Source of the DNA: Ciona savignyi
Taxonomy: Eukaryota > Chordata > Ascidiacea > Phlebobranchia > Cionidae
Reading direction: 5' to 3'
DNA length: 64,000 bases
Assembly: GCA_000149265.1 (NCBI GenBank)
Contig: CH003412.1
Coordinates: 1,501,808 to 1,565,807, forward strand
The position numbers were made by a program, and so were the translations under genes. Under the pieces are notes generated by a model, which searched no databases, was not told the DNA's origin, and saw only the letters and a program-made list of their open reading frames with translations. Positions 1 to 12,790 of the stretch are shown here, piece by piece. Numbering within the stretch: position 1 is the first letter of the stretch; every line of letters starts with the position of its first letter.

Positions 1-3000
1 GTAAAAATGTAACTGCATTTTTATATTATGTTTATTTATCATGTTAGCCACACAACCTTGCACTATATTACTTTGCAAAGCTGCAATCGTTGTATAAATA
101 AGAAAAATGCTAACTGACAGAAAAATAAATACTCACAAATAATTTATGACCAACTCATTCCTACAAGCTCATCTCATCGGTTGAATGACACGCATTTCTA
201 TGTTTCCGTTACTAATAGTAAGATGAAGTAGTCAATGTAAAACGAAATTGGAACTATTGATATACAAAGTTTAAAAAGAAGCCGCGATACTACAGTACAA
301 CAGATAAAGCTCGTAAACATTTACTACCTTGACTGGCGAAACCGCGCGGGTAAAGTGTCAAACGACAGTCTCTCTGTCGTTCATCTCATGGTCTATCGAA
401 AAAAGCAGGACAAAGGAAAGGAAATAGTTAGATTGTGATGTACGGACCGTCGGCGCTAAGTCCACAGAGCGTGGAATACGCTGTCAGTAAGAAACTCTTG
501 TTTGCTATGAAAACACAACCTAACTGCTAGGCAAACAACTTTAAAAAGAAGTAGGAAGCTCCGATTCCGTTGACGTAAACACCAAAGAACGAGATAAGGT
601 TTATACAACTTAGTCTTTAAGTAAATTCTATCGCATAAATTTGCCTGGCGGAATAAATGACAAAATGCTGCATTGGATTTAAGGAATGCGTTGTTACTGC
701 AACTTTTATAGGTCTCTTACCTGAACTGTACAGGCTACTCAATATAAGGTCGAGATGCGACAGAGAAGGCGCTAGCAGATTCACAATAGATGCAGTCTAC
801 CGTAAAATAACGTCCTTTTATCGATGTGCACGGCCATTAAGTATAATACGATATCAGATAATACAGAAATATAGATTTTATTTAATATTGTGTGCTAACG
901 GAAATACCAAATGTTCTAATCCTTTACCACTGCATAGCGCCTTTTAATAAATAAAAGTATCTTACAGCAATAATCTGTCTTTCTATTTTGATTCTATGCC
1001 GTTGCAGTATATAGGCCTACGTCACGACATACGTCCAGCATATATACAGTATTACTGAACTATAGCATGATTTGATAAATTGCCGCGCTGATCTGGACAA
1101 CGAAACTCGTTTACCTGCTGAGAACGTAAACAAGCATTTCTATTTTTGCGCTGGAATGAATTTGTAACGGAGAGTTTTATGTCTCCCGCGGCAGTAATTG
1201 TTGCATAACTTTGCGATTAGAAAGCGAAACAATAAAGGCTATACACAATGTTAGTACAATGAACAGTATTTACACAGAAGAAATACTAACTATAATAATG
1301 AAATAATATTCTGATTTTATGAGCGACATAGGCATCATATAATCTGCAAAACAAGCAAAATGTTTGGAAACACGTTACCAAAATGAATTGCACTTTACAA
1401 AAGAGTTGACAAAACCCATTGAAATAAATAAGGTACGTATGGAATTGTTATTAAAGGAACAAATGGCGCTGACCTCGCTCTATAGCAGGTTGTCACTCTG
1501 AAAGTATCTTGGAACACTCAGTACAAATTAAAATTGAAAAATGCAGAATAGTAACATGAAAAACGTTAAGAAAAAGTAGGACTCTCTAACAGTGTAAAAA
1601 TGGACGCAAAACAAAATAAAAACTTAGTAGGCTTCGCATAGAGTTTTTATAATTCATCTAAAATATTGTGGGCTACATCTCTTTGCTCGCATCAGTTTCT
1701 TATTTAAAACCGACATAGTAAAGACCTATTTTGTCAGTACAAGAAAACGGCATCCAATAGTTAATATAAGGTTTATCGTGGAGCACAGTTTGCCAGGCAT
1801 ACCCGAACGATATAAAGACGCTGAGGTAATAACCTGATACCAGCATCAAAATGTGCCTGGAAACGTATAAAAAAAAGTTAAAGTAATATTTTCAGATTCC
1901 CCCCAAATATACTTACCAAATAGCGTGCATATACGGAAAGTGAATACTCAGCCAGAAATCACAGATCATGCGATCTGATACCCAGCAGAGAAAAGCAAGA
2001 AGGAGGACAACAGAACCGTTCCGTCCGATGCGATGGGCCATTGGATCTGTAAATTTCCTAAAAACGAATTTGGACAACTGTTAACCAGCTTAAACGGAAA
2101 AGACTGAACATCTGTTACGTTACTTATAACAAAAACAATGCTTTAAAGAAAACGTCACCCAACTCGTTAAAAAGTTGTCTCAGCAGTTTCACCAATGGGA
2201 TCCAGTAGACAAAGAGGAACAAGTGGTTTAATTCGGGTTTTAAACATCCAAGTAATGTGTTCACGACCGCCATACCCGTCATCAAATATTGATAATGCGC
2301 CCTGTAAGTAAACCAGTACTGTCATATAAAAACGTAAAATATATAAACACTTTTGCTAACTGTCAACAATCGTAACTTTAAGGGCCCCACACCTTCTCAA
2401 AAAGCTGACCCCCTTATTAGTATTTGTTACTATTTAATGCACATTGTTCTTCAGGGATTTGAAGTGTTAAATTTTTACATAAATTGTTGCATTTAAATGG
2501 GAATTACTTTAACGGCCACCTTCGTTATATTCATTAATTTTATGCATGTTTAATGACGTGTTTTAACCACTGCTCATTTTGCCATCTTTTCCTGTTTCTG
2601 TGGTATGAAGTGTTTTATTGAATGTTTTTGTTATACGAAAATTATTATAAACTTATAACACAAAAAACTAATATAAGCAACATTGAGTAACCTGTGTTCT
2701 TGAAAGTATGTTGGCAAATAAAGAGTGCTAGGATCGGTCCATTGAGCCATCACCGCGTATATCATCCATAAGATACCAACTTCATCAACAAATTGGCCGA
2801 ATAAGCTTAAGTGCATGTGAAAGTATATGGACCCCACCCCTGTACACATACAGTGGTTAACGGGTACAGCTGACTGCTTTTCGGTCTGGTTTATTAAATA
2901 TATACTTACCGATAATTACAATAAGCAACCACACATCATTAACTCGTTTGCAATGCGGCACCACAACAGAATAATCTCGGTAAAGATACATCATGATTGG

Positions 3001-3266
3001 TGGTATCACCAACATGGGGAGGTTGGTAATCTAGAACAATTTTATGGTTATTGAATATTAGCGTGAAAAAAACGCTTGTATTTTTAATTACATTTTCATA
3101 CATACTGTATTCCAAAATTCAGCAATGTGGTTGCTCACAGCATAATCCGGTTCACACCAGTTAACCCCGGACGAGTGCGGTTCCAAAATATTCACATTCA
3201 GCTTCATACTACTATTATTTACAATAAAACTTCTACACAACGCTGTCTAACGTCATGCTCTGTACA
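1..3266. other. AT-rich DNA with no recognisable gene
   Basis: No reading frame here resembles a known protein or shows an exon-like run between good splice sites. The longest open frame (96 codons at 657-947) has no recognisable domain. A short perfect hairpin (8-bp stem, 5-nt loop) sits at 361-381. I see no RNA gene. Confidence 0.5.
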
Positions 3267-3352
3267 TAAACACAACCCAATACTTAAGCACGGTTTATAA
3301 TTACAATAAAATACACAACCCAATATTTGAACACAATTTATAATTACTATAA
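3267..3352. repeat. Imperfect two-copy tandem repeat, about 48 bp
   Basis: Two adjacent versions of the same stretch share the strings ACACAACCCAATA and TTTATAATTAC, followed by ATAAA-type ends. It is noncoding, and nothing suggests a function. Confidence 0.5.
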
Positions 3353-4164
3353 ACACCAGACGTAGCACAGCGCTCTTCTTACTTAAACTTGTATTTATTT
3401 TCTTCGTAGTTATTGTAAAAAAACAGATTTAAAATATTATACCAAGTAGGCTATTTTATCTTGTGAACTTCGATTCTATACAAGATAAAAAGTAAGTTAA
3501 AAAAACGCAACACCTGTTAAATTAACTTTAATGTAACATTACTCTGTATATACCGATCATACACTTATTTAAAAAGTTTAACTTAAGATCAATATAAGTC
3601 TATTACAATATAAATGGCTCGCAAACAGTACACACCAAACATATGCTGCGTATCTCAACACTGCAGCCTGAGCATAAACAAAGAACGTGTTTACGCATTT
3701 CTTATAAAATTAAGAGCAGTAAGTCGACGTCTGTACAGCATAGCTTATGTTTTTCTGTTTTGCGTTTGCTTACGAGATTTGAAGACTGATTTGTATACAT
3801 ATACAATTGCATAGGCGGTTCTTTGCTCATCAGACTGATATTAAACGCAAACCAGGCATTACACTGACATATTGCCGACGCTTTTGTTTCATGCGGTATA
3901 TCCGGATTGTTTTAAAGCGTTTACTCCACGCATTGTTTTTTTGCATCATTACAGTATATATGCTGGTACAACATAATTTCGTTTCACGTAAACTATATTT
4001 AGACCAATATACTTGTTCTATGGGTTCCGTACTATGTGTATCAATAAACTAAGCATTCCGTATATAGAAGTACTGCCACATGTGATAGTACCAAACATTT
4101 AATCTGTGGCTTTACTTAGTTAATTAAAAGTAAGTAACACTTATTCGTAAAACAGGCAGTCTAC

Positions 4165-4660
4165 ATGCCGTTTAACGAAATAATCCGATCGGTGGCGCTA
4201 CAAACAAATTTTGTGGCAAACCGTGGCTTGTTCGATCCGATACAAAAAACGTTTTATATTTCTTTGAATGGTCATCGCCACCTGTTTATAGACCGGTTTT
4301 TATACAAAAAAGGGAACAGTGACGCGCCGATTGTGCATTCGAAACTTACGGCAGTAAAAATATTAATACATGATTTATGATTTTACTACGCAATAAATTT
4401 GGCAACACATAGATATACCATTTACGTTTTTTATCGGGCTAAGTTTTGAATCCTGGCACGGTCGTGTGGCCGAACGGTTACATATACATACTGCTATACA
4501 AAATCGGTTATAGTGCTAAGACTGTGTTCATGGGTTCGAAACTTCGCTCGGTAAAAAAATGTAAAAACAATTCAGTTCCGAAATGGGCTTTTCATCAGCA
4601 CCGTTTCTATACAGAATTGCATAAACGGATCGGTCGCGCTAATCATTCGGCCACTTAAAA
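4165..4660 (+). repeat. Cluster of tRNA-like SINE heads (second SINE family)
   Basis: Several units carry a box-A-like TGGCCGAACGGTTA and a box-B-like GGGTTCGAAACTT or GCATTCGAAACTTA, separated by a spacer with CTATACAAAA or TTATACAAAA. The same arrangement recurs at 14931-15045 and 20271-20380. The units do not fold into an obvious complete tRNA. I therefore read them as SINE-derived rather than functional tRNA genes. Confidence 0.4.
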
Positions 4661-4825
4661 TAAATTAACAGTAATGTGTCGGAATGGTTTGCGCGAACGT
4701 TTCACATACATATTTTAATATATAAATAAAAACAAACTATAGAAAACTTAACCCGGTTAAAATTTGAGCACCGAAACACAAACACGACTAGTCATTGCGT
4801 TTAAGGGGACGGAGCTATAGATAGT

Positions 4826-5130
4826 CCGGCACGTTGGTCTAACGGTTAAGTGCGTCGCCTTTCATTTGAAAGGTTTGCAGGTGCGAAACTGGTCGCTAGC
4901 TAGTCGGTTGTGTCCTTGGGCAAGGCACTTTACGGACATTGCCTAAACCCAGCAGATTAATTTGTTCTACCAAATTGAAGGAACGTGTCTATCATATACA
5001 ACACACTGCAATAGCTCCGGTAACCCGACGATGGTCGCGAGGTGATCTGACGATTACCCGTGTGTTAACCCCCTCGGTTTTCCCATTCACGGGGATAAAG
5101 ATGGATATCCTATCCTCCTATCCTATAGAT
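4826..5130 (+). mobile_element. tRNA-derived SINE, near full length (family 1)
   Basis: The head has a box A (TGGTCTAACGGTTA) and a box-B-like GGTTTGCAGGTGCGAAAC. A body follows with CTAGTCGGTTG, GGGCAAGGCACTT and GCAATAGCTCCGGTAACC, then a tail of short ATCCT-type repeats. Other copies lie at 15187-15394 (minus), 29013-29308, 45455-45659 (minus) and 55380-55620. The plan matches the composite tRNA-like SINEs reported from Ciona; the exact family name is inferred. Confidence 0.7.
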
Positions 5131-5161
5131 AAAAAATGGCGGAACCGGAAAGTAATGGTTA

Positions 5162-5720
5162 ATCGCAGTTTTGGAAAAAATGAATTCGTTGGAAAAGCTT
5201 TTCTAAATCTTAAGAGAACATTAACGCCACCTCGCGGAAAAGTAAATTCATTGCAAATTACTATTCCGTAAATAAAATATAGCCAACATTTAGCAAAAAA
5301 GGGCATCTGTAACTTTTTATACAAATGATTTACTTCAGAGTATTTTGGCCTGATAAGAAGCCATCGAGAGGTATGCAGAACATGTAAGTGTTAACTGCTG
5401 CAACTCACAAACAGTTGTCTTACGTGCGATCATTCGAAAAACCCAGAAGATACTAGCAAGAAATAGCTTATGCAGCTTTGGAAAACCATACAATTATTGT
5501 TTATTCCCATTAAATTAAAAAAAATAATATAGCTTTATAACACGGGAAATCGTCAGATTACCTTTTACCGACCGTTGAGTTACTGGAGCTATTGTAGTGT
5601 GGTGTTTGTGAGTAAAAGTTTTCTTAATTTTTTATAAAAACCATTAAATCACAGAGTTATTGCTAAAGCACCCTTGATTGCCTTCGTCAAGACTACCCAC
5701 AGATAAATAACGAACCTGGA
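5162..5720. repeat. Dispersed repeat, copy 1 (upstream of sulfotransferase)
   Basis: It matches 7713-8240 in the same orientation, sharing GATAAGAAGCCATCGAGAGG, AACATGTAAGTGTTA and GTTGTCTTACGTG. Its right part contains a reversed piece of SINE family 1 (about 5541-5610). The two copies bracket the sulfotransferase gene. Confidence 0.75.
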
Positions 5721-6010
5721 ACTCTTCGGGTAAATTTCGCAGCACTAACCCACCAACCTATTTGGTCGGACGAGCTCAACGAACGAGTATAAACTTCTCA
5801 TAAGTTGCGCCCAGAACATCGTTTAAGGCAGATTTCTGCGTTGATATATTTTTGGCAGAAAGAATGTTTAAAGTGTTTTACAACTCTACCTGCTCTCACT
5901 GTCAACACTGCACCATTGCCCCGGCTTGGTTAATATTTAAACCTAATAACTAGTTGTGTAATTTTATTTACACTGTTCATACCTTCAAGTATTGAGAAGC
6001 CAGCAGAGCA

Positions 6011-6997
6011 ATGGAAAAGGACAAAACTGTACCTAGATTTGTCAAACTGAAGGACAGGGCAAGCGGTGAAGAACTATTCTACCCTGAAGGTTTTGAGCAG
6101 TCAGTTTTCGAATCAGCTTTAAGATACAGAGCAAAAGACAGCGATGTATTTGTTTGCTCGTATGCAAAAACTGGTACTACGTGGCTGCAAAATATTGTTT
6201 GGTTATTGGTGCATCGCGGTGAAGAAATACCAGCAGATCTAAATAAATATACACCAATGTTGGAGTTTGAAGGGGCTGAATACACAGAATCTATCGATGA
6301 CACTGATTTCGCAAGAATTATCAAAACTCACTTCCCTCACAAAATGGTTCCGAAGAATGCGAAAGCGAAATACTTGTATATAACCAGAAACCCAAAAGAT
6401 GCGTTTACCTCGTATTTCTTCCACGTAAAAGGGTTTTCTACATTATATGGCACTGAGAACCTCGATATCAATAAGTTATATGATCTTTATATGAAGGGAG
6501 AAGCTGAGTTTAACTCTTATTTTGATCATATAAATGTTTGGTACGAGCATCGAAATGATGCCAACGTTTTGTTCTTGTTGTACGAAGACGTTAAGCAAGA
6601 TCCGAGGAAGGAGATTTTAAAAATTGCAAAATTTCTCGGGAAAGAGTTTGAAGATTCGGTCAAAGCGGAAAATGGAAAATTGCTTGAACAGATAATTAAA
6701 CTGAGCAGCTTTAGTCACATGAAGAGCAGAAATATATGGGTAAGCGATTAAGTTATACGCCGTTTTAACTGTACTTTAATCGTATTATTGGTTAGTTGTT
6801 AGTAAACAATATATGCCTTCTACCAGCACACATCCTCACGAGCGAGTGATCAGCCGTTCATCCGCAAAGGTCAAATCGGAGACTGGAAGAATCATTTGAC
6901 TGCTGAACAAGCTGCTGGATTGGACTGTGCGCTTGCGCAACGCTGTAAAGAAAGCGGGGCTTGTCATTTGTGGGATAAATATGCCGAACTTCTATAA
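6011..6997 (+). CDS. Cytosolic sulfotransferase (SULT family), two coding exons, 299 aa
   Basis: The enzyme transfers a sulfonate group from PAPS to hydroxyl or amine groups of small molecules in the cytosol. Exons are 6011-6739 and 6827-6997, phase 0, with donor GTAAGC and acceptor CAG. The PAPS 5'-phosphosulfate loop is YAKTGTTW (residues 51-58). The catalytic His is in KTHFP (H107). The 3'-phosphate-binding pair is R126 and S134 in RNPKDAFTS. The C-terminal PAPS motif RKGQIGDWK (256-264) is encoded by exon 2. There is no signal peptide or membrane segment. The length is normal for cytosolic SULTs, and no defect is visible. The substrate cannot be told from sequence. A dispersed repeat lies on each side, and two decayed relatives lie at 15070 and 20405. 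Confidence 0.93.
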
Positions 6998-7712
6998 ATT
7001 GATGATACCGTTAATTTTATAGAAATGTGTAAATAGGCTAAGTGCAATGTGGTACACTGAAGAAAGTTTAAATCCAATTACAACGTAATCTTGTTTCTGT
7101 ACATGTTCCAATTGGGTGAAAATAATTTACCAAGTGAAATTTAAACAAAGTGAACTTAATACTTATACCAAACGTGAGTGTCAACAGTGCATAATTGAGT
7201 ATGAGGTAATTTTTATTTGTAGTCTTTTTTACAGTTTTTTTTTCACTTCAAAAACAAACAAAAAATATTAATCTGAACAATATAACTTGGCAAAACTAAA
7301 ATGATAAAATCAAATAATATAAATAAAAAATACGGGCCGAATTACTCTTAAACTCCGATGTAGTTTTTTTTATTTTTCTATCACAATCACACAGTCAGAT
7401 CAGTCAGACTTAAAAACGCAATTGCTAATAAAAAACTAGTGAGATCATGAAGACTATAGGACTGCATGCAACGATACTTGAAAAAAGTATTGATAATTGC
7501 GCGACACATATAGCGATAATCGCGATTATCATTACTAAAAATGGGGAATTCCCAAAATCTAAACTTAACGTCTTTAACCGATCGAAATGCGTTTCTTTAT
7601 AACAATAAAATTATAGTGTGTCATTAAATCAAAGGCCTGTAAGTTAAATTAGCCCTATTTTTTAACAATAAGCTTAAAAATCGATGTGTAAAATCTTTTT
7701 TTAGAAAAAAAT

Positions 7713-8240
7713 CGCAGTTATGGAAAAAAGGGAAATTTGCTGGAAAAGCAAATTAACGCGAAAAGTGGGGTATTTCTAAATTACTATTCCCTAAATAAAA
7801 TAAAGCTAGCAGTTAGCACAAAAATGCATCTGTGACTTTTTATACTGATGTTGTACTTCAGGGTATCTTGGCCATGATAAGAAGCCATCGAGAGGTATGC
7901 ATAACATGTAAGTGTTACCTGCAACTCACAAAGAGTTGTCTTACGTGTAGTCATTCGAATATCCTAGAAGATACTATAACAAAGGATAGTTTATGTAGCT
8001 TAGAAAAAAACGTAAAAATTATTGTTTTATTCCCAATGAATTTAAATAAAGCAATAGCGTTATTACACGAGCAATCGTCAGATTTTCTCTTACCGACCGC
8101 CGAGTTACTAAAGCTATTGTTGTGTGTTGTTTGTGATAAAATCAATTATTATATTTAGTAGAACCCATTAAATCGCAGAGTTATAGCTAAAGCATTTGAT
8201 TGCCTTTGCAAAGACTTCCCAGGGATAAATGACGAACCTA
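7713..8240. repeat. Dispersed repeat, copy 2 (downstream of sulfotransferase)
   Basis: This is the direct-orientation partner of 5162-5720 and includes the same reversed SINE fragment (about 8063-8130). The 108-codon open frame across it is a by-product of the repeat, because the frame is not kept in the other copy. Confidence 0.75.
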
Positions 8241-8754
8241 AAACATTCCGGCTAAAAATCAACAAAAACTATATTTTTATTTCATTTAGCCTACAAACAA
8301 AACAGTATGTAGCAAAGTTATTTATAATTATCTTTGGAACATTTTTGTACTACTCTTTTTTTTTCTTTAACAGAATACCTGTTTTTACCCTCCATGAGCT
8401 CAAAAATAGCCTAATCCAAAATGTACAAGCGAAAAACGAAAGGCTTGTTTTCAAACTAAACAAGCGAACCATGACGACAATAGTTGTAAACTAATCGGGG
8501 ACTAAATTCAAAATTAAAACTAATTAAAACAACTAAAAATCACACATATTTGTATACATTGTTTAAACTTAAATAATTAAAAAATATCAAATGCAAACCT
8601 ATATATCATCTTATATTGGTAAACGCAGAAATTATTCAGCTCTCCAGCGCCATCTCACTGATCAAAATCGGCCGTATACTTTTCTACTTATGTAATTTTT
8701 GGCGCTGTCGACTTGAGTCGGCAGCGACAGTTAAAGGGTTAAAAACGAAGATGT
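8241..8754. other. Intergenic AT-rich stretch
   Basis: There is no coding signal. A short imperfect hairpin (GCTGTCGAC paired with GTCGGCAGC) occurs near 8703-8724. Nothing else stands out. Confidence 0.4.
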
Positions 8755-9475
8755 GTTTGGCAACTATAAATAGAATTAAAATAATTTAAGAAAATAGAGT
8801 CAAAACCCGCAGAGCAATATTAACTATAATCGGTGCATCCCTTTCTGTCAATCTATATTATTTTGTGCTGCGTTGTATTTTGTATTTTAAGCATGCTGAA
8901 TGTATTGGTTAGTTCCTACCTATCTACACACAAACCACACATCGGTATGGGATCTAATATCATTAGACATTGTGTAAATTGTTAGGTTTAGGCTTTTTGC
9001 CATATCCTATTAAGTTGTGCCCTTAGCGGATAGATTAAGGATAAGATCTTCTACACGTTGGTTATTATGTGCGTCGAGCAAAAGCTCTCGGCGGAAATTG
9101 TCTGAAGCCGATGAATTAATGTGTCAATCATACGTTGTAGTATTGCTTGCAACTAATCCAAAAAGTGGTAGATGGCGTATAACCACTTAATAGACCTCTG
9201 TGCTACATGTGGCCTTTTAGTTGTGTTTTTACAACAACAGTGTCGTGCTGCGTGAACAACGGTGTTGATTGTCCATCTCCCATAGTTGTTTTGTTAGAAA
9301 AATAAAATTCCCTTATTGTACCGATGGGTACCAGCTCTGAAACTTTAAGTAAAGTTTGGACGGTTTTGGGTTTAGGTTGCAGATCCAAGCTTTTGTCGGC
9401 CAATAAGCCGTGTATAAATATAAAAACGATTACTGAATTTTGCTTGTGTAGCCCGCATGCGGACTCGTTATAAAC
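8755..9475. repeat. Duplicated block R, copy 1
   Basis: It is nearly the same sequence as 12017-12790. A third copy begins directly after the gap at 17372. Shared strings include GGCAACTATAAATAGAATTA, GTTAGGTTTAGGCTTTTTGCC and GTACCAGCTCTGAAAC. The 66- to 94-codon minus-strand open frames inside differ between copies, so they are not read as genes. Confidence 0.85.
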
Positions 9476-10227
9476 TAGAGAGTGTCAACCACGTGTTAAC
9501 CATCACTATTTGTAAAACACATGTTGTATAACCTATATTCATGCTACAGGGTCCCTAACCACAATTTGTATTTTATACACGGAGTACGTAGTTTTTGTTT
9601 CTGCAAGCATAAACGCATGGGTCCCATAGTTAACATACCAAACTTATTTTTCATGTTTAGTTAAATAAAGAACAAACGTCTTAAATTTACGAACATTTCA
9701 ACAAAAATGTTTTAAATTATAGCTTCTTTTCAAGCGCTGTATAGTGAAAGAAAGCTAAATTCCCAAAACAGCCCGATTTAGTTTTTCATTGTTACAGGGA
9801 ATTCCCCTGGGTTTAGTAGATAAGTTTTTGTTTTTACATAAGTAAGTCATGCTATGTAACAATTCTTAAAGTTTTAATCTGATTTGTCGACTTCTTGTTG
9901 GAGATGTCGGTGCGATAGGCTATGGCATGCCTGTCACAATCACAATTCAGAAACATATCTTCGTTTTCATAGAAATTAACCTATAAGTAAATGTTTTCAT
10001 TTTTTTTAATTGGAACAGAGTGTCTAATGTTTTAACATTTTACCGAATTTTAATAAAATTAGAGCAGCCGTTCAAGCGCTATGGCTACAAAATCTAATTT
10101 ATTAGAAAAAAAACGTTTTGGTGTTTAACGTCTGAAGGGAATTCCCCAAGATTCATTACCCAAAATTTTGGCTTCTGCATATATAGACCATGTTGTCTTA
10201 CAAATGTCCAATTTTCATTGCGATTTC

Positions 10228-10460
10228 ATTACTCCTCTTGGTAGATGTCGATGCGACATGGCATTCTTGTCATCATGATTTAAGAACATATCCTATTTTT
10301 TGGGTATTTCCCTTGGTAATTTTATTATTTCTTTCAAGTGTTAAAATTACTCCTCTTGGTAGATGTCGAGGCGACATGGCATTCTTGTCATCATGATTTA
10401 AGAACATATCCTATTTTTTGGGTATTTCCCTTGGTAATTTTATTATTTCTTTCAAGTGTT
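10228..10460. repeat. 118-bp tandem duplication within the satellite
   Basis: Two consecutive, almost identical segments begin TTACTCCTCTTGGTAGATGT, near 10228 and 10347, and each ends near TTTCAAGTGTTAAA. This explains the short spacing between two satellite markers. Confidence 0.8.
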
Positions 10461-11143
10461 AAATCAATGACTAATGCACTTACATTCCACCAAATCTAAT
10501 TTAAATTGTAACAGCCGTTCCCGCGCTATGCCCAAAAAAGTATATTTTTTAGAAAAAAAATAGCGTTTTCGTTTTAAAGGTCTAGGGGGAATTTCCCTAG
10601 ATTTATCACCCAAAATTTTGGTTTCTGCATATCTAGACCATGTTCTCTTACAAATGTCAAATTTTCATTGCGATTCCATTACTTCTGTTGGTTGATGTCG
10701 GGGCGACATGGCGTGCCTGTCACAATCATGATTTGAGAACAAAATCCTATTTTTTAGGGTATTTCCCTAAGTAATTTTTTTATGTTTTTTAAGCGTATAA
10801 TCAGTGACTAATGCACTTACATTCCACCAAATTTGATTCAAATTGTAGCATCCGTTTAAGCGCTATGACCAAAAAAGGCTAAAATTTTCATTGAAATTCC
10901 ATTACTCCTTCTGGTAGATGTCGGGGCGACATGGTATGCCTGTCACAATTATGATTTGAGTACAAAATCTTATTTTTTAGGGTGTTTTCCTAGGTAATTT
11001 TTTTTTATTTCTTCCAAATGTTAAATCAGTGCCTAATGCACTTACATTCCACCAAATCTGATTGAAATTGGAGTAGCCGTTCAAGCGCTATGCCACAAAA
11101 AGCTAAATTTTTCATAAAAAATACCGTTTTGGTTTTAAACCTA

Positions 11144-11161
11144 CCAGGGGAATTCCCCTGG
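11144..11161. repeat. 18-bp perfect palindrome inside a satellite unit
   Basis: CCAGGGGAATTCCCCTGG reads the same on both strands. Near-identical palindromes occur in other units, for example 17233-17248. They mark the same point of the 335-bp unit. Confidence 0.85.
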
Positions 11162-11382
11162 ATTAATCACCCAAAATTTTGGTTTCTGCATATCTAGACC
11201 ATGTTGTCTAGCGAAAGGCTAAGTTTCATTACGATTCGATTATTCCTTCTGGTAGATGTCGGGGCGCCATGCCATGCCTGTCAAACCTTTGACGAAAAAA
11301 AAAAAAAAAGAAAGAAAAAACGAAAAAAAAACGGACAAAAACAAATATGTGTCCCATTTTTCCAAATGGGACCCATAATAAT

Positions 11383-11650
11383 ATGGATTACACAAATAGA
11401 GGTGATTGGCACGTGTCTTACGTGTCGCAAAAATACTTTTACGAGACAGCAACAGCTACTGCACTGAAGCAGACATGGATGATAGAAAACTTTATGCAGC
11501 ATGTCTAGCTCGCGAGACAAAGGAAATAATATTTTGACAATATTTCCTGAATGGATTCAAAAGAAATTGATTCGATTGGGTAGACATAGACGTCCTGTCT
11601 ATCCCAGTGTTATTCACGAGTACGTGACAATTACTTATCTGGAAGACTAG
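11383..11650. repeat. Duplicated block Q, copy 1
   Basis: It matches 13143-13412, and therefore also 18170-18435, sharing GAGACAGCAACAGCTACTGC and CATGGATGATAGAAAACTTT. No frame stays open across copies. The origin is unknown. Confidence 0.8.
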
Positions 11651-12016
11651 AATGTTATAAAATTATAATTATATGAACATACACTTTAAATGATGCAAAA
11701 ATACAAAAGGTTAAAAACGGAAAGAAAACTACAGAGGCAAAGCAAAAAATAAGTTATTCAAATGAAATAATATCCTGGCTGCACCACACAGTCAGTAAGT
11801 ATACTTGTTTTTTTGTTTTTTTTTACCTAATTCTTGTGTTCACTTTAGTAAATTAAATGCCGTTTTTTATGTGTTTTTCTACTGTGATTTGTGTTTATTG
11901 CTCAACCTGTGTTGCTTTATCTTTAGAAAACCATTAAAGCTGGTAACAAACAAAAGAAATGCGTTATTGACATTATTGGTGCTCCCAAAGAATATTAAAT
12001 AGTTGACAAACTAATA

Positions 12017-12790
12017 ATTTGGCAACTATAAATAGAATTAAAATAATTTATGAAAGTAGAGTCAAAACCCGCAGAGCAATATTAACTAGAATCGGTGCAT
12101 CCCTTTCTGTCAATCTATATTATTTTGAGCTGCGTTGTATTTTGTATTTTAAGCATGCTGAATTTATTGGTTAGTACCTACCTACCTACACACAAACCAC
12201 ACATCGGTATGGGATCTAATATCATTAGACATTACGTAAATTGCTAGGTTTAGGCTTTTTGCCATATCCTAGTAAGTTGTGCCCTTAGCGGATAGTTCGA
12301 GGATAAGATTTTTTACACGTCGGTTATTATGTGCGTCGAGCAAAAGCTCTTTGTGGAAATTGTGTGAAGCCGGTGAATTAATGTGTTAATCATGCGTTGT
12401 AGTATTGCTTGCAACTAATCCGAAAAGTGGTAGATGGCGTATAACCCTCTGTGCTACATGTGGCCTTTTAGTTATGTTTTTATAACAACAGTGTCGTGCT
12501 GCGTGAATAACGGCGTTGATTGTGCATCTCCCATGGTTGTTTTGTTGGAAAAATAAAATTCCCTTATTGTATACCGATGGGTACCAGCTCTGAAACTTTA
12601 AGTAAAATTTGGACGGTTTTGGGTTTAGGTTGCAGATCCAAGCTTTAATATTAAATTGTAAAAATTTCAAGACTTAGTGTGGAAGGATTTTAATTGACAA
12701 CGCTTTTTTGTCGGCCAATAAGCCGTGTATAAAATATAAAAACGATTACTGAATTTTGCTTGTGTAGCGCGCATGCGGATTCGTTAACAG
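12017..12790. repeat. Duplicated block R, copy 2
   Basis: This is the second copy of 8755-9475. In this copy it runs on into unique sequence that leads to the first peptide gene. From 12338 it is also matched by the copy that starts at 17372. Confidence 0.85.

Larger units (their letters stand above)
9733..11340 (+). repeat. Satellite-like array, about 335-bp unit, forward orientation
   Basis: The marker GTAGATGTCGGGGCGACATGG and its variants recur near 9903, 10243, 10361, 10695, 10916 and 11255. The common spacing is about 335-340 bp; spacings of 118 and 221 bp show local duplication or loss. Most units also carry a GGAATTCCC-centred palindrome and CAAGCGCTATG. The array ends in a poly-A tract followed by a hairpin at 11351-11372. 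The same unit occurs inverted at 16345-17271. Confidence 0.85.

Noticed and set aside
361-381. Perfect 8-bp stem, 5-nt loop hairpin
   Set aside because: Short inverted repeats of this size are expected by chance in 64 kb, and no gene lies nearby.
4446-4658. Possible functional tRNA genes with box A and box B
   Set aside because: Spacing and arms do not fold into a clear cloverleaf, and the same units recur as SINE-like repeats elsewhere.
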